From NCBI RefSeq assembly GCF_020696975.1, contig NZ_JAJGBK010000032.1:124001-188000 (forward strand): a DNA stretch of 64,000 nt. The letters are read 5' to 3'. Of this stretch, positions 8,635 to 16,162 are shown piece after piece (position 1 is the stretch's first letter; every line of letters starts with the position of its first letter). The stretch comes from Methanoculleus sp. GTDB lineage: Archaea > Halobacteriota > Methanomicrobia > Methanomicrobiales > Methanoculleaceae. The notes beneath the pieces were generated by a model that was not told the DNA's origin, ran no database searches, and saw nothing but the letters and a program-made list of their open reading frames with translations. Made by a program: the position numbers and the translations under genes.

Positions 8635-9141
8635 TCAGACATAGTCGAGGTCCCCGGTGCCTATGTCCGTTGCTTTCGTTGTGTCGAGCCAATCGTGCGT
8701 CTCGCACCAGAGTTCGTAGTAGGCATCACCAGTGCCCCGCGAATCAAAACTCACTTCGATTGTCCCGCTGGTCGCCCAGTCCACCTTTATTTGTTTAGTG
8801 TGCGCCATACCCTGAGCATCGTAGACCGTCAGACGGTAGAGTGCTCCCTGCCCGTCGTTGTCTTCGTCATTGGAGTTGTAGTACTTCGCTTTGAAGGTGT
8901 TGTACCCGGGCGGAACGGTTATGGGTCCGTACGTCGTCACGCTTGCCGTATCGGCGTCGCCGTCTGTATACATGACTCCCAGTTCTTCTACGGCCAGAAT
9001 TCCGATGTCGCCGGTATCCTCGGTTCCGACTTCAATGCTCTCCTGACTTTGAGCCTGGGCTGCGGAAACCGCACCGACGGAAGCCAGTACAACCAGTGCC
9101 AGTACCGCCCAGGCCGTGATAGATCCGTTTCTTGTTTTCAT
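8635..9141 (-). CDS. Hypothetical secreted protein with structured 5' leader
   Basis: A 168-residue protein with a clear signal peptide (MKTRNGS, then AWAVLALVVLASVGAVSA, likely cleaved near AAQA). The mature part is acidic and looks like a small beta-rich domain (ITVPPGYNTFKAKYYN; YRLTVYDAQG). I recognise no family. AAGGAGGAAGCAGAAG gives a strong ribosome site before the ATG. The gene is preceded by the P-box at 9319-9364 and the three-hairpin leader at 9142-9318. It heads an operon with 8093-8614. Confidence 0.72.
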   Translation of the reverse strand: MKTRNGSITAWAVLALVVLASVGAVSAAQAQSQESIEVGTEDTGDIGILAVEELGVMYTDGDADTASVTTYGPITVPPGYNTFKAKYYNSNDEDNDGQGALYRLTVYDAQGMAHTKQIKVDWATSGTIEVSFDSRGTGDAYYELWCETHDWLDTTKATDIGTGDLDYV

Positions 9142-9318
9142 CTTCTGCTTCCTCCTTGTTACGGTGCCGGAGGGGGAAAGGACGTACCTATAAGTAGAGG
9201 TAATAATAACCTTCTTTTCGCCTCCGGGCATGCGGGGTGCATCATCCTGTCGTGAACCGCGGATGTGTGGCCCCGCGACTTATGCGAATGCCTGATGCCG
9301 GCATCCGCACTGCTACCT
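9142..9318 (-). promoter_or_regulatory. Structured 5' leader RNA, copy 1
   Basis: Transcribed on the minus strand. Hairpin 1 pairs 9300-9309 with 9283-9292 (ten pairs, one G-U). Hairpin 2 has an outer stem 9271-9276 with 9232-9237 and an inner GGATG/CATCC stem (9261-9265 with 9243-9247). Hairpin 3 pairs GCCCGGAGGC (9220-9229) with CCTCCGGC (9166-9173) and contains an inner ACCT/AGGT hairpin (9186-9201). The same order is seen at 13179, 15989, 23456 and 35507. Confidence 0.7.
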
Positions 9319-9364
9319 CTACGTTGGAATATTTACCTTTTCTCTCACTTCTCTCTACATGTTC
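9319..9364 (-). promoter_or_regulatory. P-box promoter driving 9141-8093
   Basis: Minus strand: GAACAT arm, GTAGAGAGAAGT, GAGAGAA, GGTAAATATT (TATA-like) and ACGTAG arm at the usual 40-base distance. It belongs to the more divergent subtype with GAGAGAAAAGG shared with the copy at 10646. It leads into the structured leader. Confidence 0.65.
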
Positions 9365-9488
9365 GCTGTCTTCTTCGGAAAGCGGAAGGCTGGATACATC
9401 CTGCACGGCCCACGGAACCGGAGAGGGTCCCGGCTGGCACCGGGAGTGCCGGGGCTCCATACTCGGTCCCGCTCCCTCCCGGGCGTGG

Positions 9489-10457
9489 TCACCGGATGTC
9501 CATCCGCATGAACCGCGTGTACGCGACGGCGAAGAAGACGGTGGGGTAGAGGATCAGCGCCACCACGCTCGACCATATCTCGCCGAGCGTATCCTCAAGG
9601 GTCGCCCCCGATGACGGGGCGTTGCTGATCCCCTGGATGAGGGCGTTGGTCGCCATCTGCGGTGATGCGAGGTTTCCGATGCTCTGGATCAGGTCGAACT
9701 GACCGTAATACGCCGTGATCGCTGCCTGGAATTCTTCTGACGAGATATCCCCGCCGTATGCCGCCGGATCGGGCTCTTCCGTCATGAATGCCATCCCGAT
9801 ATGCGTGGTGGCGTAGGGGGCCAGGAAGACGAGGAGGATGAAGACGACCACCGAGAGGAGCAGGGCGCTGCCGCTCTCCCGGCAGAGGGTGGAGAGGGCG
9901 AGCGCGATGGAGAAGAACGTGACGAGGAAGAGGAGGATGACGCCCGCATAGGTCAGGATCATCCAGAGATCGCCGGGGGCGGGCACGATCGAGAAGACGA
10001 GGAGGAGCGCGGTGGATATGGCGAGGACGCTCCCGACGACGAGGACCAGCAGCGCGACGCCCCCGAGCGCCTTGCCGTTGATGACCTCGTCGCGGTAGAC
10101 CGGGTGGGAGAGCAGGCTTTTGAGCGACCGTGACTCCTTCTCCCCGGAGACCAGGCCGGACCCGACGGCGATGGCAAGGAGCCCCCCGTAGGAGATCAGC
10201 GTGAGGAACATTGAGGAGTAAACGCCCTCAACTGGCGGTTTTGCGGGCATCATCCCGGCCGGTCCGTCATTCTGGTTATCCATCGCGGCCAATTGCTCCG
10301 AGTATCTATCCAGTTCTCTCTCGTAGCTCACGACCCCGCTGTACGTCCCCACCAGGGCGATGGCGAGGAAGAGGGCGAGGATCACCAGAAACCGCCAGCC
10401 CGTTATCTGGTCAGTGAACTCTTTTTGGGCCACGGTGAAGACCCGTTCCGCCGTCAT
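9489..10457 (-). CDS. ABC-2 type transporter permease (NosY-like)
   Basis: A 322-residue permease. The N-terminus VFTVAQKEFTDQITGWRFLVIL is the usual ABC-2 start (xxxKEFxDxxxxRRF), and the motif SGEKESRSLKSLLSHPVYRDEVINGK (around residues 100-125) is the cytoplasmic coupling segment of ABC-2 permeases such as NosY. About six membrane helices are present, with a 50-residue external loop between the first and second. No ATPase gene is adjacent, so the partner must be elsewhere. The P-box at 10646-10691 lies about 190 bases upstream; a closer TATA-like GTATAAT near 10545 could also be used. Confidence 0.82.
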   Translation of the reverse strand: MTAERVFTVAQKEFTDQITGWRFLVILALFLAIALVGTYSGVVSYERELDRYSEQLAAMDNQNDGPAGMMPAKPPVEGVYSSMFLTLISYGGLLAIAVGSGLVSGEKESRSLKSLLSHPVYRDEVINGKALGGVALLVLVVGSVLAISTALLLVFSIVPAPGDLWMILTYAGVILLFLVTFFSIALALSTLCRESGSALLLSVVVFILLVFLAPYATTHIGMAFMTEEPDPAAYGGDISSEEFQAAITAYYGQFDLIQSIGNLASPQMATNALIQGISNAPSSGATLEDTLGEIWSSVVALILYPTVFFAVAYTRFMRMDIR

Positions 10458-10645
10458 GTGTTATCACCGGTCAGTGTATATGCTTCTATCTCCATGCTCG
10501 TTCTCCGTCCGTGGTCGCAAGAGTACCGCAGGCCCGCGATTATACACGGTATCGCCCCTTAAGTGACAACCGAGGTTTTTCCGCCGCCCGGAACAGGCAA
10601 GGGTTACTCAGATGCACTTCCACGGGTGTTGCCGTCTTGAGACTG

Positions 10646-10691
10646 GATCGTTACTCCATATACCTTTTCTCTCACATTCCTCTACACGTCG
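10646..10691 (-). promoter_or_regulatory. P-box promoter (divergent subtype) upstream of the ABC-2 permease
   Basis: Minus strand: CGACGT arm, GTAGAGGAATGT, GAGAGAA, GGTATATG (TATA), then a weak second arm ACGATC at 40 bases. The permease start is about 190 bases downstream. No CCGGAGGC hairpin is found in between, so the long leader differs from the five structured leaders. Confidence 0.55.
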
Positions 10692-10828
10692 GGGCGTGAG
10701 AGGAGTGAATTCGACCAGTGGCCGTGGTAAACCAACGATACTCCGGACCGGTCACTTTTCGGAAACTTCAAGCCCGGCCGGTCCCATACTGACTTTAACC
10801 ACGCCGGTTCCATCGGCCCGGAACTACC

Positions 10829-11521
10829 ATGAGACGACCGATCCTTGCCGTTATCGTCGGAGTAATAGCTGTCTACGCCTGCATGCACTTCTTCATCTTA
10901 CCGGAGGCCCCGGACGTCACCCGCATCGAGAATATCACCCATCTTGAGTCCCCGGCATACCATCCGGCCATCCTGGACCTCTGGGAGATCACCGTCGAAA
11001 GCACCGGCGTTGAGAACGAGTCGGCTGTGCTGCGGAAGCTGGAGGTCGATCTCGCCGGGGATGGCGCGGCTCGGGTGATATGGCTCTACTTCTACGGCGA
11101 TAAGGACGGCGAGCAGCACGCGTACGAGGCGTATGCGGGGCCGGGCGGAATCGTATCCGCCAAATCGCAGAAACTTGCCTACTCCGTGCAGGGGGTGCAC
11201 CCCCTCGCCCTCTTACGGGAGGTCGACGCCATCGCTCTGGAGGATATCCCCTTCCGGGAGCAGGGTATGACACTTCTTTTGAGCCCGAACGCGTACGGGG
11301 ATCACTACAATGAGACCCGGGGGAGGCTCTATGAGGTCTCGGATGGGGTATTCCGCCCGGTGAAAGAAGTGACGTTCGGCCCGGATGCACGTTGGTACAC
11401 CATCACGATCACTCCCCACCGGGACACGGAGTCCCCGGCGTCCGGGGCAGAACTTCCCGACTGCATGATTGTATTCACGCGGCAGGATATCGCGGCGGCT
11501 GAGTCTGTGGTCTATGGGTAG
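10829..11521 (+). CDS. Hypothetical membrane-anchored protein, A component of P-R-A module 1
   Basis: A 230-residue protein with one N-terminal membrane helix (residues 5-22) and an external domain. Residues such as GEQHAYEAYAG, GVHPLALLREVD, HYNETRGRLYEVS, ARWYTITI and FTRQDIAAAESVVYG align with the protein at 38270-38962 (GEQHFYETYP, GAHPLAVFREA, EYNETHGDLYILS, CWYTIEI, FTEQDIALADTVVYA). The two paralogs have the same length. No database family is recognised. It converges on the regulator gene at 11623-12357. TTTAAC around 10794 is a possible TATA box. Confidence 0.7.
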   Translation: MRRPILAVIVGVIAVYACMHFFILPEAPDVTRIENITHLESPAYHPAILDLWEITVESTGVENESAVLRKLEVDLAGDGAARVIWLYFYGDKDGEQHAYEAYAGPGGIVSAKSQKLAYSVQGVHPLALLREVDAIALEDIPFREQGMTLLLSPNAYGDHYNETRGRLYEVSDGVFRPVKEVTFGPDARWYTITITPHRDTESPASGAELPDCMIVFTRQDIAAAESVVYG

Positions 11522-11622
11522 GCAGGTCAGCTGGCGTCCAGAGTCGGCAAAGCTGGGACCCGCTCATCGTCTCCGGCAAAAACGTCCCCGGATCATTCAC
11601 CCCGCCCTGGGGTGACGAAGAC

Positions 11623-12357
11623 CTAGCCGGTTGCGCTCACGTCCCTATCCGCCAGGTATTGGAGAGTATCCTGCTGGGGGAAGTACCGCACTATCCTTCC
11701 GTCTTTCTCACTCCGTACAGCTCCTTCCCGGATGAGCAGGGCCATATGCCATGTCACCGATGCACCGGCGATACCGAGCGCGGATGCGACATCTTTTCGC
11801 GCTATCCCTGGATTCCGCGTGATGAGATCGAGGATCTCTCTCCGCGTCCCACTGAGAGAATAACTCTCTCCCTCATGCCCCCTCTTGCCGTTCGCATAAT
11901 ACCGCACCTGCCCGTGGTCGTGCTCCGCGAGAATCTTTCCCGTCTCGCAGAGGGTTGCGAGGTGGTACCGGAGGGTTCCTGCGTTAACGCCCAGCCTGCG
12001 GGAGAGGAAGGCGTAGTTGATCCCGGGGTTCTCCCGGATGCAGAGGTACGCCGCACGGCGGGTGTCGTGTTCGAGAACGTTCTTTCTGGAGATCCTCCTC
12101 TGGCCGAGAATGAGCCATACGGTTACCGATATGAGGAATTGGACCGGGAGGAAGAGCAGGGGGGCGGTCATGAAGACGAAGTCGAGCAGGATCAGTTTGA
12201 GCGGCACGTTCCAGATGTACTCAGGGACCGGATCGTCAGGTGCCAGTTCGGGAAACTCTCCCTCGCCGAGACCGGCGCCGACGGTGCTCCCCGGGATGAT
12301 TAAGAACAGGAGGACTAAGAGCAGCGCGGTCCTTGCGCAAGAGAGTTGATTTGACAT
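11623..12357 (-). CDS. Membrane-anchored regulator with two winged-helix domains, R component 1
   Basis: The 244-residue protein has a signal-anchor (about residues 8-28), a paired hydrophobic region (about 50-85, ending WLILGQRR), then two winged helix-turn-helix domains in the cytoplasm: the first around RRAAYLCIRENPG...LGVNAGTLRYHLATL, the second around RREILDLITRNPG...IAGASVTWHMALLIREG. Each resembles ArsR-type DNA-binding domains of archaeal membrane-bound regulators. It would sense something at the membrane and bind DNA. A paralog is at 37396-38178. TTTTTATACC (near 12385) is about 28 bases upstream, so the mRNA is probably leaderless and independent of the preceding gene's promoter. 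Confidence 0.8.
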   Translation of the reverse strand: MSNQLSCARTALLLVLLFLIIPGSTVGAGLGEGEFPELAPDDPVPEYIWNVPLKLILLDFVFMTAPLLFLPVQFLISVTVWLILGQRRISRKNVLEHDTRRAAYLCIRENPGINYAFLSRRLGVNAGTLRYHLATLCETGKILAEHDHGQVRYYANGKRGHEGESYSLSGTRREILDLITRNPGIARKDVASALGIAGASVTWHMALLIREGAVRSEKDGRIVRYFPQQDTLQYLADRDVSATG

Positions 12358-12397
12358 TAAGGAAATCAGGCACCCGGAGGTATAAAAATTATGTGAT

Positions 12398-12835
12398 TTA
12401 TCCCGCCGTAGCTTCAACGGTATAATCCTGCGTGCCCCGTACAATTTCTCCGTAGACCTGGAACTGCCACGTTCCGGCCTCTGGTGAGGGGATCCACGTG
12501 CGGATCTGTGCGTCTTTATCACCACCCAGATCGGTATCGTGATAGTAGGCGTACGTGCTTCCGTCCGGCGAGATGATCTTCAGCGTCAACGACTGCTGGG
12601 GGATAAACCAGTCCAGATTTACAAACAGCGTTGAGCTCCCGGGAGGTACGTACGTGTTGTGGTAGTGTGTCTCTTCCTGCTGTATGAGATAAATGGCACA
12701 GATCCCAGTGTCGCTTAGGGGTGTATCTTCTCCTGGAGTGGTGTTCACAGCACATTCGTTGCCGCCGGCAAAAGCCGGCGGCACCACCAGGACCAGTGCA
12801 AGCACCAGTGCGAAGATGCGGTTGTATGTCATCAT
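12398..12835 (-). CDS. Secreted PPC-like domain protein, P component 1
   Basis: A 145-residue protein with a signal peptide (residues 1-22, FALVLALVLVVPPAFA). The mature part contains TLFVNLDWFIPQQSLTLKIISPDGS, YYHDTD and GTWQFQVYGE, the pattern of bacterial/archaeal pre-peptidase C-terminal (PPC) domains in exported proteins. It is paralogous to 36928-37356 (LQVDLNWFTPDYSLKLDVYRPDGS, SYHDDDDG, GFWNFKVYGE). It lies upstream of the R gene on the same strand. The P-box at 12852-12897 has its TATA-like ACTTAAGT about 30 bases before the ATG. Confidence 0.72.
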   Translation of the reverse strand: MMTYNRIFALVLALVLVVPPAFAGGNECAVNTTPGEDTPLSDTGICAIYLIQQEETHYHNTYVPPGSSTLFVNLDWFIPQQSLTLKIISPDGSTYAYYHDTDLGGDKDAQIRTWIPSPEAGTWQFQVYGEIVRGTQDYTVEATAG

Positions 12836-12851
12836 ATTACAGGAGAACTTC

Positions 12852-12897
12852 TCAAATACCTTCACTTAAGTTTTCTGTCGATCCTCTCTACACGTTC
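12852..12897 (-). promoter_or_regulatory. P-box promoter upstream of the secreted PPC-like protein
   Basis: Minus strand: GAACGT arm, GTAGAGAGGATC, GACAGAA, ACTTAAGT in the TATA position. The second arm is poorly conserved (ATTTGA at 40 bases). The leftward half is nearly identical to the copy at 15943. Confidence 0.6.
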
Positions 12898-13132
12898 TCC
12901 GGTTGGGGCAGGCTGGCCGCCCGGGAAATCGGTGTCGAGCAATGGCGGAGGGGGCCTGTTGCTCGGGGTGGGCGCTGGTACCGGGCCCTTCTGCAAAATG
13001 GGTGGCTGTGACGGGGACACGATATCCGATATCGATTTTTCCTTTGCCGCGTGGGTTTATTGTCGGTCGACGCAGTGTGAGTTACCGGTCGACTGTGGGA
13101 TGTTTTCGGAAGCAAAATGGATCGAACAGCCT

Positions 13133-13178
13133 CAACGTGTAGAGAGGTTCGACAGAAATCGTTTATAGAGGAGCGTTG
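13133..13178 (+). promoter_or_regulatory. P-box promoter of the first zinc phospholipase C-like gene
   Basis: CAACGT (13133-13138), GTAGAGAGGTTC, GACAGAA, TTTATAG and GCGTTG (13173-13178), arms 40 bases apart. The upstream flank GGAAGCAAAATGGATCGA is shared with the copies at 15943 (one or two changes), 22302 and 6933. Confidence 0.82.
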
Positions 13179-13346
13179 ATTTCTCACATGTGGGTACCGG
13201 AACCCCGAAGCGCAGGGAGGTCCACCCGGCCAAGAGCGAATCGGATGGGTGAACATCCCGCATGCCCGGAGGCAAGAAGTTGTTTGTGCTTTACCTTTGT
13301 AAAGATGTGCTTCTTTTACCTTCGGAAAAGAGTCGAGGTAAGAGAC
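13179..13346 (+). promoter_or_regulatory. Structured 5' leader RNA, copy 2
   Basis: Hairpin 1 is weak here (GGGT 13192-13195 with ACCC 13202-13205). Hairpin 2 has GGGA/TCCC (13215-13218 with 13256-13259) around CACCC/GGGTG (13223-13227 with 13247-13251). Hairpin 3 starts GCCCGGAGGC (13264-13273) and pairs imperfectly with ACCTTCGG (13318-13325), enclosing CTTTAC/GTAAAG (13289-13294 with 13299-13304). The inner stem differs in sequence but not in pairing from copies 3 and 5. Confidence 0.68.
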
Positions 13347-14510
13347 ATGAAACTAAACATGGTCCTACCGATTGCGGTAATCATAATTGCAATCGTGGTT
13401 GGTGCAATTATCGCACCTGTATCAGCAACGGAATTAACAGAGACCGTTGAGATCTTAGATCCCGAGAGTGATATCGTTGGGTTTCAAACTGAAGACCTGA
13501 TCTCAATTGATGGGTCGATAAAGAATGCAACGCCATACTACGTGATGCTCGTCGGTACCGAAGATCAGAAGCAATCTCTCTGCGAGCTGATCGATGAGTC
13601 ATCTGCGAAAGAAAAAGAGAAGCAACTCATGAAAGAGTATCTGCAGGAAATCTGGGAAAAATATCCTGTAGTGTTTAGTAAAGAAGAGACGGCGTATGGG
13701 ACAATTACGTACATTTCGTTCGCTAATAGCATGGAGAATATCTCCCTAACGGAAGACGAAAATCATTCTTTGGGTGAGATAGATGCAACACTTGCGGATG
13801 CATCCAGCCGGCTCTACGGAAGCATCGGGCTGAGATGGTCTGGAACGGTTCATCAAGATATCATCAGTGTTGCCTGCCAGCGATGTGCGTTCCCTGATGC
13901 ACAGTATGCCGTAAGCGCGGCAGACGATCCTGACGGTTGGCCGGCCAGCATACCCTGGTTTGTGCCCCAGGAACTGCATACACCGATAAATGCAGTCTTC
14001 CATTCATGGCACCACTATTACAGCCCCTGGTATGGGTGGGGGGGCGCACCCGGCAACACGAAGAGCTATGTCGATGAAGCAAAAACCTATCATACTAATG
14101 GACAAACCGCTCTCGCAGCCCAATCTCTTGGCTGGTCCAGCCACTTCTTGACAGACGTGGGTAACCCGATGCATACAGGTAAAGAAATTGAGCAATATGC
14201 AGAATACCTGCTGGGCAACGATATCCATGGCGCATACGAAGCATATGTCACACGCAACTGGCCCTCTAAATTTAAACCCACAGTAACGTCTAATTATAAC
14301 TATTATACGTATGCAGATTGGGACTCCGGCTGTAAAAACCTCGCAATTTCATCTCATGCCGATCTTGATACCGTATACACTATAATGTATCACAACCGCG
14401 ATCCCTCCGTTCAGGACAGCCACTCGCAACTGGAGACGGTTACACGTAACAATATCCTCCAAACAGCGAAATATACGAACGGACTTGCCAGATATGCGAA
14501 AGGGCTCTAA
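13347..14510 (+). CDS. Secreted zinc-dependent phospholipase C / S1-P1 nuclease-like protein 1
   Basis: A 387-residue exported protein: signal peptide (residues 1-28, cleaved near VSA-TE), an N-terminal domain of about 120 residues with no recognised match, then a helical domain with VHQDI, HSWHHYY, LGWSSHFLTDVGNPMHT and HGAYEAYV. This series of His/Asp positions matches the metal ligands of zinc-dependent phospholipase C and S1/P1 nucleases, which hydrolyse phosphate esters outside the cell. A paralog is at 16163-17104. The P-box plus leader precede it, and AGGTAAGA is the ribosome site. Base composition is AT-richer than the core genes. Confidence 0.75.
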   Translation: MKLNMVLPIAVIIIAIVVGAIIAPVSATELTETVEILDPESDIVGFQTEDLISIDGSIKNATPYYVMLVGTEDQKQSLCELIDESSAKEKEKQLMKEYLQEIWEKYPVVFSKEETAYGTITYISFANSMENISLTEDENHSLGEIDATLADASSRLYGSIGLRWSGTVHQDIISVACQRCAFPDAQYAVSAADDPDGWPASIPWFVPQELHTPINAVFHSWHHYYSPWYGWGGAPGNTKSYVDEAKTYHTNGQTALAAQSLGWSSHFLTDVGNPMHTGKEIEQYAEYLLGNDIHGAYEAYVTRNWPSKFKPTVTSNYNYYTYADWDSGCKNLAISSHADLDTVYTIMYHNRDPSVQDSHSQLETVTRNNILQTAKYTNGLARYAKGL

Positions 14511-14546
14511 AATTCAAACTTTTTTTGAGCCTTGGAAGAGGTGATT

Positions 14547-15704
14547 ATGTCTAGAATCATGCATATGGCCCGGAATATGACGATCCCTCTTACTCTTCTA
14601 TCCCTTCTCATCCTTACTTCTGCGTCGGGATGCTTGTCAGGCGACTTCGTCAACGATCGCCACGACATCTCCGTCACCCGAATCGATGCTGGCGGTATCG
14701 AGATCTGGCACACCGTCTTTGATGAAGGAGGCGACGAATACGGCACCATTCTTTTGCTGGTTTCGGACAGTGGCCTGCTTGTCGGAGGATCGATCAAACA
14801 CTCTCCGGGAAGCGATGAGCAGGCCCTGCTGCTCAAGATCGCGGAGGGTGGTCGCATTGAGTGGAACCGGTCCTACCCGACACAGCGCGCGGTTCAGGCA
14901 GTCGTCTCCCACTCCGACGGTAGTTTCACCGCCGGGACGGGTGACGGGTTTTTATTCCGGGTTGCCGGCGATGGGACGCCAATCTGGAGCATTCGTGTTT
15001 CTGAGTCCGTGCTTGGAGTTTCCGGTCTTCCGGACGGAGGCGCCGTGGCTGCAGGGAGCAAGCACGGTGGTGATGCTTGGGTGGCGGTCGTGAACGATAC
15101 TGGGTCGCTACTCTGGGAACAGACCTACCCGGCTCTCGGCCGGGGACGTGCTCTGGGGGTCACTTCAGCATCAGACGGTGGATACATCGTTGCAGGGACG
15201 ACGGATATGCATCCGCTCTGGGTGGTGCGGCTCGATGGGGAGTGTGAGGTTATCTGGAACCGCACCTTCGAGGAAGAACCTGAGTTCACCGAAGTCACGC
15301 TATACCGGGTATATTCGCTACGGGAGAGATCGGATGGGGGTGTGGAGCTGCTCTATAAGGTCGGCAGAATCCTGGAAGGGGAGGTCGTCGGAAGATCGGT
15401 CACGGTCGATCGAATCCTTGGTCGGGATGGGACAGATATGAGCGTAACGGAACTGGATATACCCTGCCCCGTTGTCCGGACTTTCGACGGGGGTTATGCC
15501 AGTGCCTGCCTTGAGAGCCCCCAGAGCGGCGGTTACACCTTCGGGAACTACCTCGGATCGCCGATCCATATCGTGAAATTCGATGATCGTGGCGAGATTG
15601 CCCGGAACCAAACCGGCACGGGGGCGGAGGTGAATATCGTTGCGGATATCATGCAGACCTCAGATGGAGGATTTGCGGTGCTGGGCGTGTATACGAAGAC
15701 CTGA
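14547..15704 (+). CDS. Lipoprotein with beta-propeller-like repeats 1
   Basis: About 385 residues. The signal peptide ends in a lipobox (ILTSASGC), so the mature protein is probably lipid-anchored on the outside. The body has repeats of the type GGYIVAGTTDMHPLWVVRLDGE, with W-N-R-T-F strands and SDGG turns about every 45 residues, as in PQQ/delta-60-type propellers. It is paralogous to 47358-48455; both end TSDGGFAVLGVY or TADGGSAVLGMY. The start follows GAGGTGATT, 36 bases after the phospholipase-like gene, so it is probably cotranscribed with it from the P-box at 13133. Confidence 0.75.
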   Translation: MSRIMHMARNMTIPLTLLSLLILTSASGCLSGDFVNDRHDISVTRIDAGGIEIWHTVFDEGGDEYGTILLLVSDSGLLVGGSIKHSPGSDEQALLLKIAEGGRIEWNRSYPTQRAVQAVVSHSDGSFTAGTGDGFLFRVAGDGTPIWSIRVSESVLGVSGLPDGGAVAAGSKHGGDAWVAVVNDTGSLLWEQTYPALGRGRALGVTSASDGGYIVAGTTDMHPLWVVRLDGECEVIWNRTFEEEPEFTEVTLYRVYSLRERSDGGVELLYKVGRILEGEVVGRSVTVDRILGRDGTDMSVTELDIPCPVVRTFDGGYASACLESPQSGGYTFGNYLGSPIHIVKFDDRGEIARNQTGTGAEVNIVADIMQTSDGGFAVLGVYTKT

Positions 15705-15742
15705 ATCCGCAAAAATTCAGAGAGATATCATTTCTTCACCAG

Positions 15743-15768
15743 CCCGTATCGACCGGTATTGATACGGG
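15743..15768. terminator. Stem-loop after the 13.3-15.7 kb operon
   Basis: CCCGTATC (15743-15750) and GATACGGG (15761-15768) form a perfect eight-pair stem with a ten-base loop, about 40 bases past the stop of the lipoprotein gene. There is no long U-tract. It could mark the 3' end or protect the RNA. The rest of 15705-15942 holds nothing else I can name. Confidence 0.4.
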
Positions 15769-15942
15769 GCGCTTGCCCGGTGGGGTCCTCGTGCGCCAGG
15801 TGAGCCGGTTTTACGGATACTCTATCGGGACGAATGGATGCTCCATTCCTCTCTTGTTGGGAGGGCTCATCATTCAACGGCACAACGTGAGTCCTTGGTT
15901 AACTGCGGCATGCTTTCGGGAGCAAAACGGATCGAACGGCCT

Positions 15943-15988
15943 CAACGTGTAGAGAGGATCGACAGAAATCATTTATAACAAAACGTTG
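15943..15988 (+). promoter_or_regulatory. P-box promoter of the second zinc phospholipase C-like gene
   Basis: CAACGT (15943-15948), GTAGAGAGGATC, GACAGAA, TTTATAA and ACGTTG (15983-15988): a perfect inverted repeat of the arms with 40-base spacing. Upstream flank GGGAGCAAAACGGATCGA. Confidence 0.85.
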
Positions 15989-16162
15989 ATTTCTCATCCG
16001 TGGGTACCTGGGCCGGTATCCCGAAGCGCGGGGGTCCACCCGGCCAAGAGCGAATCGGATGGGTGAACGTCCCGCATGCCCGGAGGCAATGGGAGTGTGT
16101 GTTCTTTCTCTACTTGAAAGTATGCCCCTCCGGCCTCCGGGGAAAGAAATCGGAGGAAGAAC
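15989..16162 (+). promoter_or_regulatory. Structured 5' leader RNA, copy 3
   Basis: Hairpin 1: GGGTACC (16002-16008) with GGTATCC (16015-16021). Hairpin 2: GCGGG/CCCGC (16028-16032 with 16071-16075) around CACCC/GGGTG (16037-16041 with 16061-16065). Hairpin 3: GCCCGGAGGC (16078-16087) with GCCTCCGGGG (16133-16142), enclosing CTTTC/GAAAG (16104-16108 with 16116-16120). The GGAGGA ribosome site follows hairpin 3 directly. Confidence 0.72.

Noticed and set aside
10682-10888. Small minus-strand frame between the ABC-2 permease and the A gene
   Set aside because: It overlaps the P-box at 10646-10691 and the start of the A gene and has no ribosome site.
13176-13346. Leader region as an N-terminal extension of the phospholipase-like protein
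   Set aside because: The frame happens to be open, but the equivalent leaders have indels that break it, while RNA pairing is conserved. The signal peptide starts at 13347 after a ribosome site.
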